The notes under the pieces are model-generated. The model was not told where the DNA came from, ran no database searches, and worked only from the letters and a program-made list of their open reading frames with translations. The position numbers and the translations under genes were made by a program. DNA of 64,000 nt from Microbotryum silenes-acaulis (taxonomy: Eukaryota > Basidiomycota > Microbotryomycetes > Microbotryales > Microbotryaceae): contig QPFY01000001.1 of assembly GCA_003665825.1 (NCBI GenBank), positions 1,419,001 through 1,483,000 on the forward strand, written 5' to 3'. How positions within the stretch are numbered: position 1 is the stretch's first letter; each line of letters opens with the position of its first letter. Of the stretch, positions 25,165 to 35,744 are shown one piece after another.

Positions 25165-26130
25165 TCATCTCCTCCTCTTTCGGTTCGCAGCACTACTACT
25201 TGATCCACCACCACCACCCGTGCCTGTGCCAGTTCCACGTCCGCTTCCTGCCGTAGCGGTCGTGTCCCCCTCGCCATCGTCATCACTATCGACGCCCCCT
25301 TTACGGGTCCCCTCTTTCGCCGCTCCGGTCGTCGTCCCCGGCGCGGTAGGTAGCACAGCGACTACACCCCCAGTGATTTCGACTGCTTTTTGGTAGGTCG
25401 CCGAAGACATGGAGAACATGCGATCGCCCGGTCGAGGTTCTTCGTTTGCTCGGGAGCGTTTGCGATCGGAGGTGGAAGAGGTGGAGGTGGAAGGCGCTTT
25501 GAGGTAAGCGTCGTCTGCGAGGACCGATTGGAAAGCCCATCAGCGGTTCGATCGAGGAGCGAGGTCGTAGCGGGATGGAGAACGTGCACCCTTTGATGAT
25601 GTTACCGAAATGAGCGGCCTGACCGACGCCTCCTGCTCCAGTCAAGGCTGGGTTCGCTCCAGTCGCGCCGTTCGAGATCGTGCTGGATAACAAGGCGTCG
25701 GAGAGGTACGATCCCTCAAAGCCATAGATGGAGGCTTCTAGATTGGCCTGTCGAACGAGCGAGATACGTAAAGGGGATCAGAGTGGTGTGGTGGTGGTGG
25801 TGGAGGTGGTGGAGCTGCTTCGTCTGTGGTGGACTGACTGACCAGTTCTCGATCGACTTTACGCTTCTTGTCCAATTGGACCCTCAACTCTTTCCTCGTC
25901 GCTTCGAGTCGAGACCGTAGTTGGGAAGGGGAGAGATGATCATTCGAATGGGTGGTGCCCGGGGTGGTGCTGTTGGCCGTGGAAGCAGACGGCGCGGGCG
26001 CTCCGGAGTTGGTGGTGGAGGTTGTCGTGCCTGCTGTGCCTGTTGCTGCGGAGGTCGACGGGTTGGGTGTCGAGGTGGAGGTGGAGGCGGAGGCGGAGGT
26101 GGAGGTGGAGGTGGAGGTGTCTTTGGACAT
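25165..26130 (-). CDS. EAF6: NuA4 histone acetyltransferase subunit Eaf6
   Basis: This is a small subunit of NuA4 (and NuA3-type) acetyltransferase complexes. I infer three exons: 26130-25843, 25747-25588 and 25514-25165, giving 265 residues. A Ser/Thr-rich N-terminus precedes the Eaf6 core: LRVQLDKKRKVDREL, ASIYGFEGSYLSD and, after a Gly/Ala-rich insertion, HFGNIIKGYDAYLKAP. The join inside this last motif works only with a GC donor (GCACGT at 25587). Donors with GT give the wrong frame or lose the conserved GNIIKG. The rest is DRKRSRANEEPRPGDRMFSMSS and a Gly-rich tail ending in a basic cluster. It is longer than the usual 120-190 residues. Confidence 0.85.
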
Positions 26131-26287
26131 TGTTGTGCGAACGTCCAGGCCGAAGAGGGGTGAGAATGTGAGGAGGATGACCGTCAACAGGCGCGATCGA
26201 TTGAAGTGCAAGTCGGTCGCGCTTTTTCGTCTCTTTACTCGTCTCTTTCCGACGTATTCCGGCGTGTGGCTTGTTCTGCCTGCAAGG
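26131..26287. promoter_or_regulatory. Short divergent promoter, EAF6 / elongin C
   Basis: Only 157 bp separate the divergent ATGs of two chromatin/transcription-related genes. It includes T-rich tracts (CTTTTTCGTCTCTTTACTCGTC). Shared regulation is inferred from spacing only. Confidence 0.45.
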
Positions 26288-26845
26288 ATGGCGGTGAGTC
26301 AAAACAGGCTCTTCCAGCTTACGTCTCAACCCCATGCTAAGCTCTCCCTGTGGCGCAGACGGATTCGAAGGGAAGCGGTGACGCGCCCTACGTCACCCTC
26401 ATCTCCTCCGACCGCAAGTAGACGACTCCGAAACACGCATCCGGTACACCGCAAGCTGAATCTATCGTCTCTTTTCACTCGCCTCCACAGAATTCCGCTT
26501 CGTACTGCCCCGCCAAGCCGCGCTAGGCTCCGTCTTTCTCTCCGACACGTTGTCGTCCGGTTTCCTCGAAGCCGGTTCGTCGACCGTCACCTTGGGAGAA
26601 CACCGCAGTGAGATTGTCGAAAAAGTGGTCGAGTACTTGATGTACAAGTACGAGTATGCGAGTTCAAAGGAGGAGATTCCGGATTTCAAACAAAGAGTCA
26701 AGCCCGAGATTGCGCTCGAGTTGTAGGTTTTTCTTTTCTTCAAAGAGAGCTGGGCCGAATCTTCGGTACGTGTTCGGGTGTACTGATGGAACGCGTTTGT
26801 GTGAGTGTTTGCAGGTTGATGGCGAGTGATTTTATGGGGTGTTGA
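26288..26845 (+). CDS. ELC1: Elongin C (Skp1-fold adaptor)
   Basis: This adaptor acts in elongin/cullin ubiquitin ligase complexes acting on RNA polymerase II. I infer four exons: 26288-26293 (only ATGGCG), 26359-26413, 26491-26722 and 26815-26845, giving 107 residues, close to the 100-112 of known proteins. YVTLISSD, HRSEIVEKVVEYLMYKYEY, EIPDF and the end PEIALELLMASDFMGC are diagnostic. Exons 2 and 3 join in frame only if the intron starts with GC (C|GCAAGT at 26414), giving ISSDQFRFVLPRQAAL. The available GT donor two bases downstream leads to the wrong frame. A missing G in the assembly is the alternative. Confidence 0.88.
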
Positions 26846-27166
26846 GCAGCGGTGCAGGACTGGGCAAGTTTGGAACGGGACAGAACTCGTCGGCTTGGGA
26901 GCGAAAACGATGATATACTTTGGCCACTACGGTCGACCTTGTATAACGATAATCTGCACTAGCAACGAATGTAAAACCACGCTTTCCTCTATAAACTGCC
27001 TCGAAGATGTTGTCTAGCCGCGAGTCGGCCCAAAACGCGATCGCTCATGGTTGCTTCGCCTGAGCCCACACGCGACGACGGGTGCTTTCGCCCTCCTCGG
27101 TGCTGTCCTCCGACCCCGAACCCGCCGCGGCTCTCTACCATCCTATCCCCTCTTCCTCTCCTACCC
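26846..27166. other. Intergenic region, elongin C / MED6
   Basis: In 321 bp between tandem genes I see no separate gene. An ATG at 27047 is in frame with MED6 and could give a 40-residue Pro/Arg-rich extension, which lacks conservation. Confidence 0.35.
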
Positions 27167-28403
27167 ATGTCCCCCACCTCCGCCCTTCCCCCCCTCTCCC
27201 ACCTCCAATGGCGTGCGCCCGAATGGATCACCGCCTTTGGACCGTTGACCAAATCGATCCTCATGGACTACTTCGTCCTCTCCCCCTTCTTCGATCACGG
27301 GAGTAACAACGCCACCTTGAGGATGCAGATCATGTTCTCACGACAGGGAGGTGCAGCCGGGAACGCGGCCGGGGGTTTAATGGACGGTTTGGACGAGGAG
27401 GGGGAATTGAAGTGAGTCTGTCGCGAGGGTGCGGTAGGACGATTATTGATCATGTTTCCGGTTCTGTGTATTTTGAGAAAGGAGGTTCAAAGGAATCGAA
27501 TACGTCGTCGTACATGATGATGCTCCGGGGTTGTTCATCATCCACAAAAGGGATCGACAATCACCCACTCAAGGTAACGCCCGCCTACCTTGCTCGAAGC
27601 TGAATCCATACATCTTGAACTTCATCTCTGCTTTCTTGATCAGCTCACACCATAGCAGCCTACCACATCCTCAACGACTCGATCTACGAGGCCCCCTCCT
27701 TATACCAAGTCGTCAATGAACGCCTCGTACGTCCTCCACTTTGACTCCCTCAGTTACTACACCCCCCAACACTTATTCATTCCTGTGATCGTCCCAGCTC
27801 GCCTCCCTCCACGCCCTCTCCACATCACTCAATGCGCTCAAGGCGAACCAACCTAATTGGTCAACCGAACGTGGCGCCGGACAATGGAAGATTCGGTCCA
27901 CGGCAACTGCGATCACCCATCCTTCTTCTTCTTCAGCCACGGATATGAACCCTCTTGACATGTTGGGAGGTCAAGAGACTAAAAAACGGTCAAGGGAGGA
28001 TGAAGCATCAAGTCCCGACGAACCGAAACCGGTCATTCGAGCCGAAACCGAACAAGTCGTTCAAGATCTGTTGAATCGACCTCCCGAGACTTTTAATCCT
28101 TTGTTGTTCAACGCGTTGGATAGAGTGGCGAGAGAGCTTCCCGTTCCGATTCGATTGGACGAATCGATACCACCTCTTGGAGACTCGAATGGGAGTTTGG
28201 GGGAAGCTGAGGCGGGGAAGAAGGAGGATGGTGGTACTACATCGGAGGGAGCGAGTGGGGGCGTCGCACAGCGCACGAAAGCGTCTTCGACTACGGCCTC
28301 AGGCTCGGGTAATAAACCGGGGAAGCACAAAGTCACGCAGGGTGCGAATGGGAAGAGGATCCCGAGGAAGGCCTTGCAGGCTCAAGCCGCCGCTGGGGCG
28401 TAG
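27167..28403 (+). CDS. MED6: Mediator complex subunit 6
   Basis: This is a head-module subunit of Mediator, which bridges activators and RNA polymerase II. I infer four exons: 27167-27411, 27482-27573, 27644-27726 and 27798-28403, giving 341 residues. The conserved N-terminal half shows LQWRAPEWITAFGPLT, MDYFVLSPFFDHGSNNATLR, FKGIEYVVVHDDAPGLFIIH, KRDRQSPTQ and AAYHILNDSIYEAPSLYQVV. The C-terminal half is a disordered Ser/Gly-rich tail with a basic end. ATG 27167 is chosen because family members start just before the LxxLxW motif. Confidence 0.93.
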
Positions 28404-28881
28404 GACACGATTGGTCTCTCATCAGTTCGCATGGTTTGCTGCAAGTGCTTTTCTTCTGTTTGTTGTAATTGTACGATAGGCGGTGAGAGATCATGTTGGC
28501 CAGAAGGCGGGAGTTGACCCCATTCAAGCAAATAGGACAAGAGGGGCTCCCGATGGAATCAGGGTGGTGCGCCTCGCACCACGACCCCCCTTATGAGAGC
28601 TTCTTTTTCTTCTTCTTGCTTGCCCACTTCCTGCGAACGTCCGAACGAGGAGACTCTTTCTGCATCATTATCATCATGAATTGGTGTGGAGGAAGAAATT
28701 ACGCCGCCAAACGCAAGCTCTGCTCTGCGCCTTACCCTTACAACGAGGTGTGGTTTGTGTGAGGTGTGGGGACAGTCCAGACTACAGCGAAACGAGATCT
28801 TTGTGTACATTGATTGGAAGAAAATGCTATGCGTCGGCTCAAAGTTGCGATTCCACTGCTTGAATCGGCGCGCGTGATCGC
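28404..28881. other. Convergent intergenic region, MED6 / SURF4
   Basis: These 478 bp between converging genes hold both 3' UTRs. I see no gene. The minus-strand frame here is a read-through of the SURF4 terminal intron. Confidence 0.4.
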
Positions 28882-30422
28882 TCACATCCTCTGTGGTCGC
28901 GCATGGCCAAGGAACCAGGGCGTCAGCAGACCATCTCGTCAAAGTCCAAGCCCAAAAACGCGTGAGAACGCACCTTCTTGTCGACCGAGAAGTCACCCGG
29001 CCCCAAGTTGACCAACAACAACAGCCCACCGACGATCGAAAGCGTCTGGAAGAAATCGTACTTGAGGAAATCGCGCTGCGGGTGACTCGAATGCACGCTC
29101 CACCAATTGTTGACGAAGAAATTGAACGTCGATAAAACGACGACGAGGAACAAGGCGGATAACTTGGCTTTGTAGCCTACGGCGACCATAACGCAGGCGA
29201 CGAGACCGGTGACGGAGACGAACCCACGCGTGAGAGAGAATTGGCCGTTGAAGACGAAGCCGAGGAAGAGGAACACGAGTAGGATGCGGCCCGCGAGTTG
29301 GCAGTACTTTTTGCGATCGGCGTCGTTCAAACCCATCGAGGGAATACCGACGACCGACGACTTGCGTTGCGACAGCGAGTCCGACAGCACCATCAGGAGA
29401 CCGCCGATGACGGACAGGTTGCGAAAGAAGAAGTTGAGATCAAAAATAAGACCGTAACCGAAACCTTGGGCGAGGACGACGCAGAAGAGGCCACCGTTCG
29501 CGTAAAGGGGGAGCTTCTTGCCGACGACCAGGAAGGAGCAGACGAGCATGATCTGGCAAGGCGTAGAGGAGCTTGGAAGAGTCAGTCCATGAGATCGTGA
29601 AAGCCCCTCATGTTGACTCACAGCAACGTTGGTGAGGAGAAAGATGTGCGAAATTCCCCAGGGGAAACCACGGTGTTTCTAACCGAGGCGCCCAACAGAG
29701 AACCAATCAGCGCCGGAAACTCCAAAGCCACAAGCCGACTTCGCGGGGCACTCACTTGGAGGTAGTAATTCTGGTCTGCGTACACAGGATAACAGGTATT
29801 TCAAGCGTTAGCTCTCGTCTGCACAGTACGGACGGGATCACCCTCATCCGAGATTGGTCGAGCTAGCCACGTCACCGCGTCGCTTACCGCTAAGTTGGGT
29901 GAGGATCCTGAGCGCATCCTCAAGGAAGGTGACGACAATGAGGAACCGACCCAATCCGGGCAACCAAGGTCGTACGGGCCTCGTCGCGGCATCGATCAAG
30001 TCCTCGGCCTTGGCGCTGAACTTCTTGGCCGTTTCGAGATGTTCGGTCGCCTGTGGCCCCATGAACTCGGCGGCGATGTCGACGACCGAAGCTCGCCTGC
30101 CGTGGCCTGCTCGAGGGTTGTAGCCTCCCATATGGGGTTGCATGTGCGCCGGGATCGATCCTCTTCGTGCTGCATACGCTGCACTGGGGTCCCCACCTTG
30201 GGCCCCTCGACGCGCTTGACTGTAGTCGTTGAAGGACGGGCTCGCGTTGTTCAATCCATAACCGCCGCCCACGCCGCCGCCCGCGAATCCGGGAGCGTCG
30301 TGGCTTGGGCTCGAACTCGGACCAGACGGGCCACCGTAACGGGGTGGTGACCTGGGGTGCGCACTGCTACCAGCGCCGGGGTAGCGCGATATCGGGTTCG
30401 TGCGTTCGGGAGGGGAGGCCAT
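28882..30422 (-). CDS. ERV29: SURF4/Erv29 ER cargo receptor
   Basis: This is a multi-pass receptor that loads soluble secretory cargo into COPII vesicles. I infer five exons: 30422-29888, 29775-29756, 29678-29622, 29552-28974 and 28890-28882, giving 399 residues. A 115-residue Pro/Gly-rich N-terminal extension precedes the SURF4 domain: LPGLGRFLIVVTFLEDALRI, DQNYYLQ, KHRGFPWGISHIFLLTNV, YANGGLFCVVLAQGFGYGL and FNFFVNNWW. At least six hydrophobic segments are visible. The last splice joins DKK to a 9-nt exon coding RM and a stop, giving a C-terminal KKRM, a canonical KKxx COPI retrieval signal. Without this splice the protein would end in an unrelated 18-residue tail. Confidence 0.9.
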
Positions 30423-32106
30423 GGCGCTGTCTGAGGAGGTCGGAGAGCAAGGAGTGGGGGTGCGTGCGTGTGCGACCTAATCCAGCAGCGAGGCAGGGGT
30501 GTGACGAGGAGGCAAGTCAACGAGGCCTAAGGTGGGGGGGGCGTTGAGGTCGCTGTGCAAGAGAGCGGGGGTACGATCGGCTGGATTGAAGCGAAAGTAG
30601 TGATGGTAAAGAGACTCGTATGGACTCGTGTCCTAGGTAAGCGGCAGAACAGGGGCGGTGCAAGCAGATGCCGTCTGGGTGAAAGGGGGTGGAGACGTGG
30701 CGGCCACTGCCGGGCCCAGAAACCGCAGATTCCCTGGCGCGCGCCCGCGGTGGCGGGGTGAAACATTTGAATTTGGCTCGGCACCCAGCTCGAGAAATTA
30801 TGCTGAACCTAAGGATGGTGCTCTGTTCTTCAGGAAATCTGGCTGCAATCGGTTTCTCGACCTAGTGGCGATCCTTTAATGTAGATGAGGCTTGTTTCGC
30901 CGATTCAATACAGCGTAATCCAACGGAAAAGCGTCTGCAGCCGGCGATGCACCGGCTGACGGCAGTGATTAGGCCCTCGCTCAGCCCACAACAGTCATCT
31001 CCGATCGTTCGAGTCGTATAAAGGAGGTCACACACAACTGTGTTGGACTGAATCAGGTTGGAGATAGCAAATTTTCGGATCATACCCGGCTCCACGGCAT
31101 TCAGAAATCGCCTCCCCTCTCCCGAGCTCTAGAATAAACCCAAGTCTAGTATCCAGGCCTATCTCACATGTCCAAGAAACGACCTCTACACAGCCTCAAA
31201 CACAATTCATTGTCTCTTTCACGCTTTCACGGTCCCTTCATACATATACACTTCCTGCAGACGCCTATTCTTCGTCCAAAATTGACCAAGGTAAGAAGGC
31301 GAAAGGGGTTCGCCCTCTTGTTCGTCTTTCTCCGCCACGCCAACATGCATCAACGAAGGATATCGATTGACACCTCTGATCAAAGGGAAGGAGCAACCGA
31401 CGAGATCAGAGGAGAACTCCTCCTAAGGTCAGGAGACGAAGCAACGAAGCCTTCGGAATGGAGCATATTGGAGGTTCTCGAACGCTTGCAAGGCACGGCG
31501 GTGATGAGACGATCGGACATGGAGGCGTTTTGGCATTGTTCGAGATCGGGGAGGTCGTCGAGGCTGAGCTCGAACAACTCCAACAAAGTGCAACGTAAAC
31601 GTTCAGGCGTGATTCAGCGCAGGAAACCCACGCCCCGTCAGGTGATAAAAAGTTTCTCCGAGTTGGGCGGTGTGGGGTCTTGGGATGTGAACGAGAAGTC
31701 CTGATGAAGCCGACGGATGAGCCAAAGTTCTCGCTCACGAACCGTTCAGGGCGAGCGATGTGAGCGCGGAGGGATAGCTGATCCCGTCCACTATGAGCGG
31801 TGTGTCGTATAGGAGATTGAGGTCGAGTCCTTTGAGCCTCTTCTAGAAGGGTGGCCCGCCTCGCGCGATGACTTGTGCGAAATTTCGCACTCGACCTTTC
31901 TGGAGACTTGTCGATTCTTAAAACCCCAACATTTGATATACAGTATCATAGAGGATATATATTTACATAAGGCCGTGAGGGGATACATCCTGCCGCGGCA
32001 CGTAACGTAAAGTCGCGAGCATCGGGTCGTCAACGGATGGGATGCTCACGCTCGATCTCCGGGACGACGCAGACTGCAATGGGCGAAACTGGATCAGGTC
32101 AGTACT
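30423..32106. other. 1.7-kb gene-poor region
   Basis: No supported gene is seen between SURF4 and the DUF6534 gene. The plus-strand frame 31345-31704 (119 residues from MHQRRISIDTSDQ, basic Ser/Arg-rich C-terminus) could be a small orphan gene, but it has no recognisable domain or splice support. AT content rises around 30780-31160 and 31870-31980. Confidence 0.35.
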
Positions 32107-33707
32107 TCACCAAAACTGAAATGATGGGATTATCCTGTTGCTCACCTCTCTCCGAGCTACCCTCCTCGGTCTCCTCGTTCTCGGCTCCCTATCTTCGATC
32201 GAAGAAGAATCCGCATCGAACCCATCACTCTCCTCCCCTATTCCCGATCCACCGATCCTCGGCGTCGTCGGACAGTGCATGATATAAGCCGTCTCCAGCG
32301 AAATGGTCTGTACAGTCTGACTTTGTGCCGTCTGAGTCTGCACAGTGTGCGACGTCGATGTTTGATCTCTTCTCGGATCAGGTCGGATAGTCGACACCCC
32401 ACCGACTGAACTCATGACCCCGTGTCGCTCGACATCGAATTCATGAGGATCCTTTGAAAGATCGGTAGGCGCATCGGCTCGAAGGGCAAAGGTGGACACC
32501 CCGACGGCTTGGGATGAAATGGTTTCGGCTTGAAGTCGATCACGGACCCGAAGGTTGAAGAGCATCGTCAAGGCGTAGATACGGCCGAGGCAGTAGCCTG
32601 GCGCCAAGGGAAGGTTGGTTGTCTGTGGGGGTGTCACGGGGTCAGGATTACTGACAGGGCTCAGCTGCTGAGCGCCAGGAATTTACCTTGAAACCGAGGT
32701 AGAGGCCCAGTCCAACGATTGCAACGAATGATGTAACGGCTCCCGACTCGAGCGCCATGATCATCATTTTTTGCAACGGCACGAGCAAATTACTGCGTCG
32801 AAAGTGATCGCCTCGGGATCAGTTTGCGCGTGGGGGCGGTGTGCCTGAAGATCATCGGGAAGATGATTGCCCAAATAAACAGACTTCGACCTACCTATGA
32901 GCACGGTGCGCTACCTCTTTTCGAGCCTGGTTGAGCTTGAACAAAAGAATACCAGCGATTGCCACATCGCATCTGGCACTGATGGTGAGCCACACACTGG
33001 GATAACGGAAAGAGTCCCGTCAGCTGCCTGGCGACTTTTGTCCTCCAGTCGAAAGCCCAGCCCAAGGACTGACGTGACGGGTGTGACGAGCCTATACCGC
33101 TCGGTGTAATTCTTGTAGATGACAACATACGCTGCCGTCCAGAAACAGTTCGAGAAGGACACCAAGATGCCCAATGCGACGAGAGCGATCATGATGGTCG
33201 TGGCCGCGTTCAACTTGCCGGAGCGACACAATCTCCAGGCACGTTCGAGCAAGAAGAACTGCACCACCATCGCCGAAACGCCCGTGGTGATCAGGAAGAC
33301 GACGACGGTCCAGTCTTGTAAGGCGAGGTAGGCGTAGTCACCGAAATGGACGATCGTGTAGAGCCAAACGGCGGCATAGTTGGAGATGGTTGAGATCGAA
33401 TCGTTGAGGAGGAGAACGAGCAGGGTCACACTGATCCATCGTGGCCCCGCGAGAAAAGCGATGCTTCCGAAAGTGTTCGAACATCCACAGTAGCTCCAGC
33501 GTGAACAAGCTGTTGTCGAAAAAAGACGTGAGTGACTTGGTCAGTGCCATAACGTCGTGTAGGGCCTTTCTCCGCGTACGTGACTGAGTCAGACGGAGCA
33601 TCCCAATGATCGCGAACCCCCGCAACTCACCCCGTGTTCAACCATGAACCAAAGAGCAATGGAGCCAACGTGCTCGGGACGGGTGGTGTGTCCATGTATG
33701 GTGGCAT
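32107..33707 (-). CDS. DUF6534-family membrane protein, apparent frameshift
   Basis: This is a seven-helix-type membrane protein of a family expanded in basidiomycetes; its function is unknown. The start exon encodes MPPYMDTPPVPSTLAPLLFGSWLNT, with the family's LxPLLxGxxLNT signature. Later exons give LFTLELLWMFEHF, VTLLVLLLNDSISTISNY, AYLALQDWTVVVFLITTG, WLTISARCDVAIAGILLFKL, SGAVTSFVAIVGLGLYLGF and YALTMLFNLRVRDRLQ, followed by a hydrophilic tail. Between RFSRG and PRWISV the frame changes by one base in a run of four C (33445-33448 on the plus strand). No plausible intron explains it, so it is either a sequencing error or a disabling insertion. Confidence 0.75.
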
Positions 33708-34632
33708 GGAAGGGAAGGACCGCACGCCAGACGAGTGTCAATGTCTCAGGTAAAGGCACGAGAGGGAGTGGCAGATGGCCGGGACGGTGCGGTGAGTTCG
33801 CGAGTCCGACACTGCGAGCTACCCACTTAGCTCCACTTAGCCGCCTCCTGTCAGGCACAAGTCCGAAAGAACTACGAAATGCGAGGGTCGCACAGGTAGG
33901 AAGCCCGCCACGGCGACGAAAGCGAGCATGCAAGAGGCACAACCTTTTTGGTTTCTTTTTGCACAAAAGCAGGATGAAGCGTTAAAATCAGATTCCCACT
34001 GCCTTGGTGATGTAGCGATCGACGGTGTAGAAGACTTCATTTTCAGACCCGGCGCAATTTTCGCACCTGTTTCATGACGGGTGGACTAAGCCTGAGGCCC
34101 AGCTTCTGATTGATCAATTAAAGCTTCTCAATTTTGGTCGGACAATCAATTCATATACTGTACAATCAAAGACGTAATGGGGCTTCAAAACAAGATTCAA
34201 AGTCGATTCTTGCGAACCGGAACCCCGTCGAGAGTCACGCGCCCCGCCAATGGGCTCACAACGTTAACGTCGGAAGTGGTAACTATGCAGGAGCAATATA
34301 CCACTGCACCAAAGGCGAGGCACCTCTACTTCAGTGAGAGCATATTGTTATAGAAGTGAGATGGAGCGAAGTTCAACAGTACGTAAAACCTTCGTGATAG
34401 GTTTCCGGGGCTCTTCCGGATCGCTGAGCGCCAGCACGCTTTCAATCGGATGGGGCGGGCTAAGTGGTTCCATGAGAAGATTATGCAGCTTTGTCGTTTC
34501 TTCCAAGAAGCGGCGAGATGGTGGTCGGCTGGATGGTGGGCGTCTAGAACACCAGAAAGCCAAGGCGAGGTCGACTGTCTTCGCACGGCATCACGTGACC
34601 AAGCTTGTCTCCGGAGCGCGCCTGCTTTGCCC
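33708..34632. other. Intergenic region, DUF6534 gene / ABZ2
   Basis: In 925 bp between two minus-strand genes I see no supported gene. The stretch 34085-34165 is AT-rich, with ATTGATCAATTAAAGC. It should hold the promoter of the DUF6534 gene and the ABZ2 3' UTR. Confidence 0.35.
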
Positions 34633-35541
34633 CTATGATTCTATCCTCCCGACAAAGCACCCCCGCAAGCCATTACTCAGCAGCACCCACTCGCCCCGAC
34701 TAACTTGTCCCCGCAGTATCGTACCCTGCTTCCAGCTCCCTTGCTCGAGCAACCACCGCCTCATGACGCCGTTCAATCCGCCAGCCTCGTCATGTGGGGT
34801 GACCCAAGCGCCGTCCCGATAGAAAGCGACGTTCGCCAGCGAGCCCTCCATGACTTGATCGTCCTGATTGAATAGTAGCACTTCGTCCGGTTTATTGTAG
34901 TCTTTGCCTAAACCTGCCCGCTCCCGAGAGGCGAGGTAATGGTCGCGAGCGGTTGTCTTGTATTGTGTCAATAGGGAAGGAGAGGTACGGGCGGGGTCGA
35001 GCCGTACGGGGATGTAGGTGAAGGTCGAAGAGGACGAAAGCGCATTCAGTGTTGTCGGATTCGCCAGTGCAAGGTTGAAAAAGTTGGAGATTGGGGTGAT
35101 GGGGTTGCATGCGAAGGCTTGGACCGTGATGAGGTCGTCATCGTCCGAAGTGGGGAAGACCAGAATCCGCAGCTGTGGCAGAGTACACCAACGAACTGAG
35201 CACGAGGCTTCATCTTCGAGCATCACTGTAGGCAAACTCACACGTAGTGGTTGATCTGACTTGTCATCGTTCTGTGTCTGCCACTGCGAGACGGCTTGAT
35301 CGAGTCGCTGGCGTAGCTTGATGAGCCCCTGTTCGCCCTCGAGGCTCTGCGCGGCGCTCGTCCAAGCGAACGCAGCCGCTGCCTGGACCAATCGGTCGTG
35401 GTGATACGCCAGTAAGCCATAGGGTGAGGGTGCCGAGGGGGGTTGGGTGAGCGAGTTCTTGTCGAGTGAGCTCAGCGGTGGGTCGTAGCGGGCTGTGCTG
35501 AGGATCGCATCGGGTGCATCAAGACCTTCGAGAGATGGCAT
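34633..35541 (-). CDS. ABZ2: Aminodeoxychorismate lyase-like (class IV aminotransferase fold)
   Basis: This is probably the PLP lyase that makes p-aminobenzoate from aminodeoxychorismate for folate synthesis. The open frame gives 302 residues. A 69-nt in-frame intron without stop codons (35241-35173, GTGAGT to CCACAG) is likely, leaving 279 residues and joining PLR to LRILVFP. Features include YGLLAYHHDRLVQAAAAFAW, YKTTARDHYLASRERAGLG, DEVLLFNQDDQVMEGSLANVAFY and WVTPHDEAGGLNGVMRRWLLEQ, which match the class IV catalytic region (E-x-SxxN). Other class IV enzymes such as D-amino-acid or branched-chain aminotransferases are less likely, given the length. It is divergent from MSH2. Confidence 0.8.
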   Translation of the reverse strand: MPSLEGLDAPDAILSTARYDPPLSSLDKNSLTQPPSAPSPYGLLAYHHDRLVQAAAAFAWTSAAQSLEGEQGLIKLRQRLDQAVSQWQTQNDDKSDQPLRVSLPTVMLEDEASCSVRWCTLPQLRILVFPTSDDDDLITVQAFACNPITPISNFFNLALANPTTLNALSSSSTFTYIPVRLDPARTSPSLLTQYKTTARDHYLASRERAGLGKDYNKPDEVLLFNQDDQVMEGSLANVAFYRDGAWVTPHDEAGGLNGVMRRWLLEQGSWKQGTILRGQVSRGEWVLLSNGLRGCFVGRIES

Positions 35542-35744
35542 GGGGATGGGTTCCTATGGGGTCTCGTGCGTGTGCTGCAATTCAAGCGAGCGCTTCTCGT
35601 AATGAAGGTAATAGATGGGTAGAAAGTCGACCACGAAGCAATGTCTGCCTCCGCGCGCCTCCGCTCGAGCGCTCATCGTCAACGTTGCCACAGCTGGCCA
35701 CCGTGGGTTCGTTTTCCCCCACATCCACCATTCCACCGGCCATT
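35542..35744. promoter_or_regulatory. Short divergent promoter, ABZ2 / MSH2
   Basis: This 203-bp gap lies between the divergent ATGs of ABZ2 (35541) and MSH2 (35745). It is dominated by mixed GC-rich sequence without an ORF. Shared promoter use is inferred. Confidence 0.45.
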
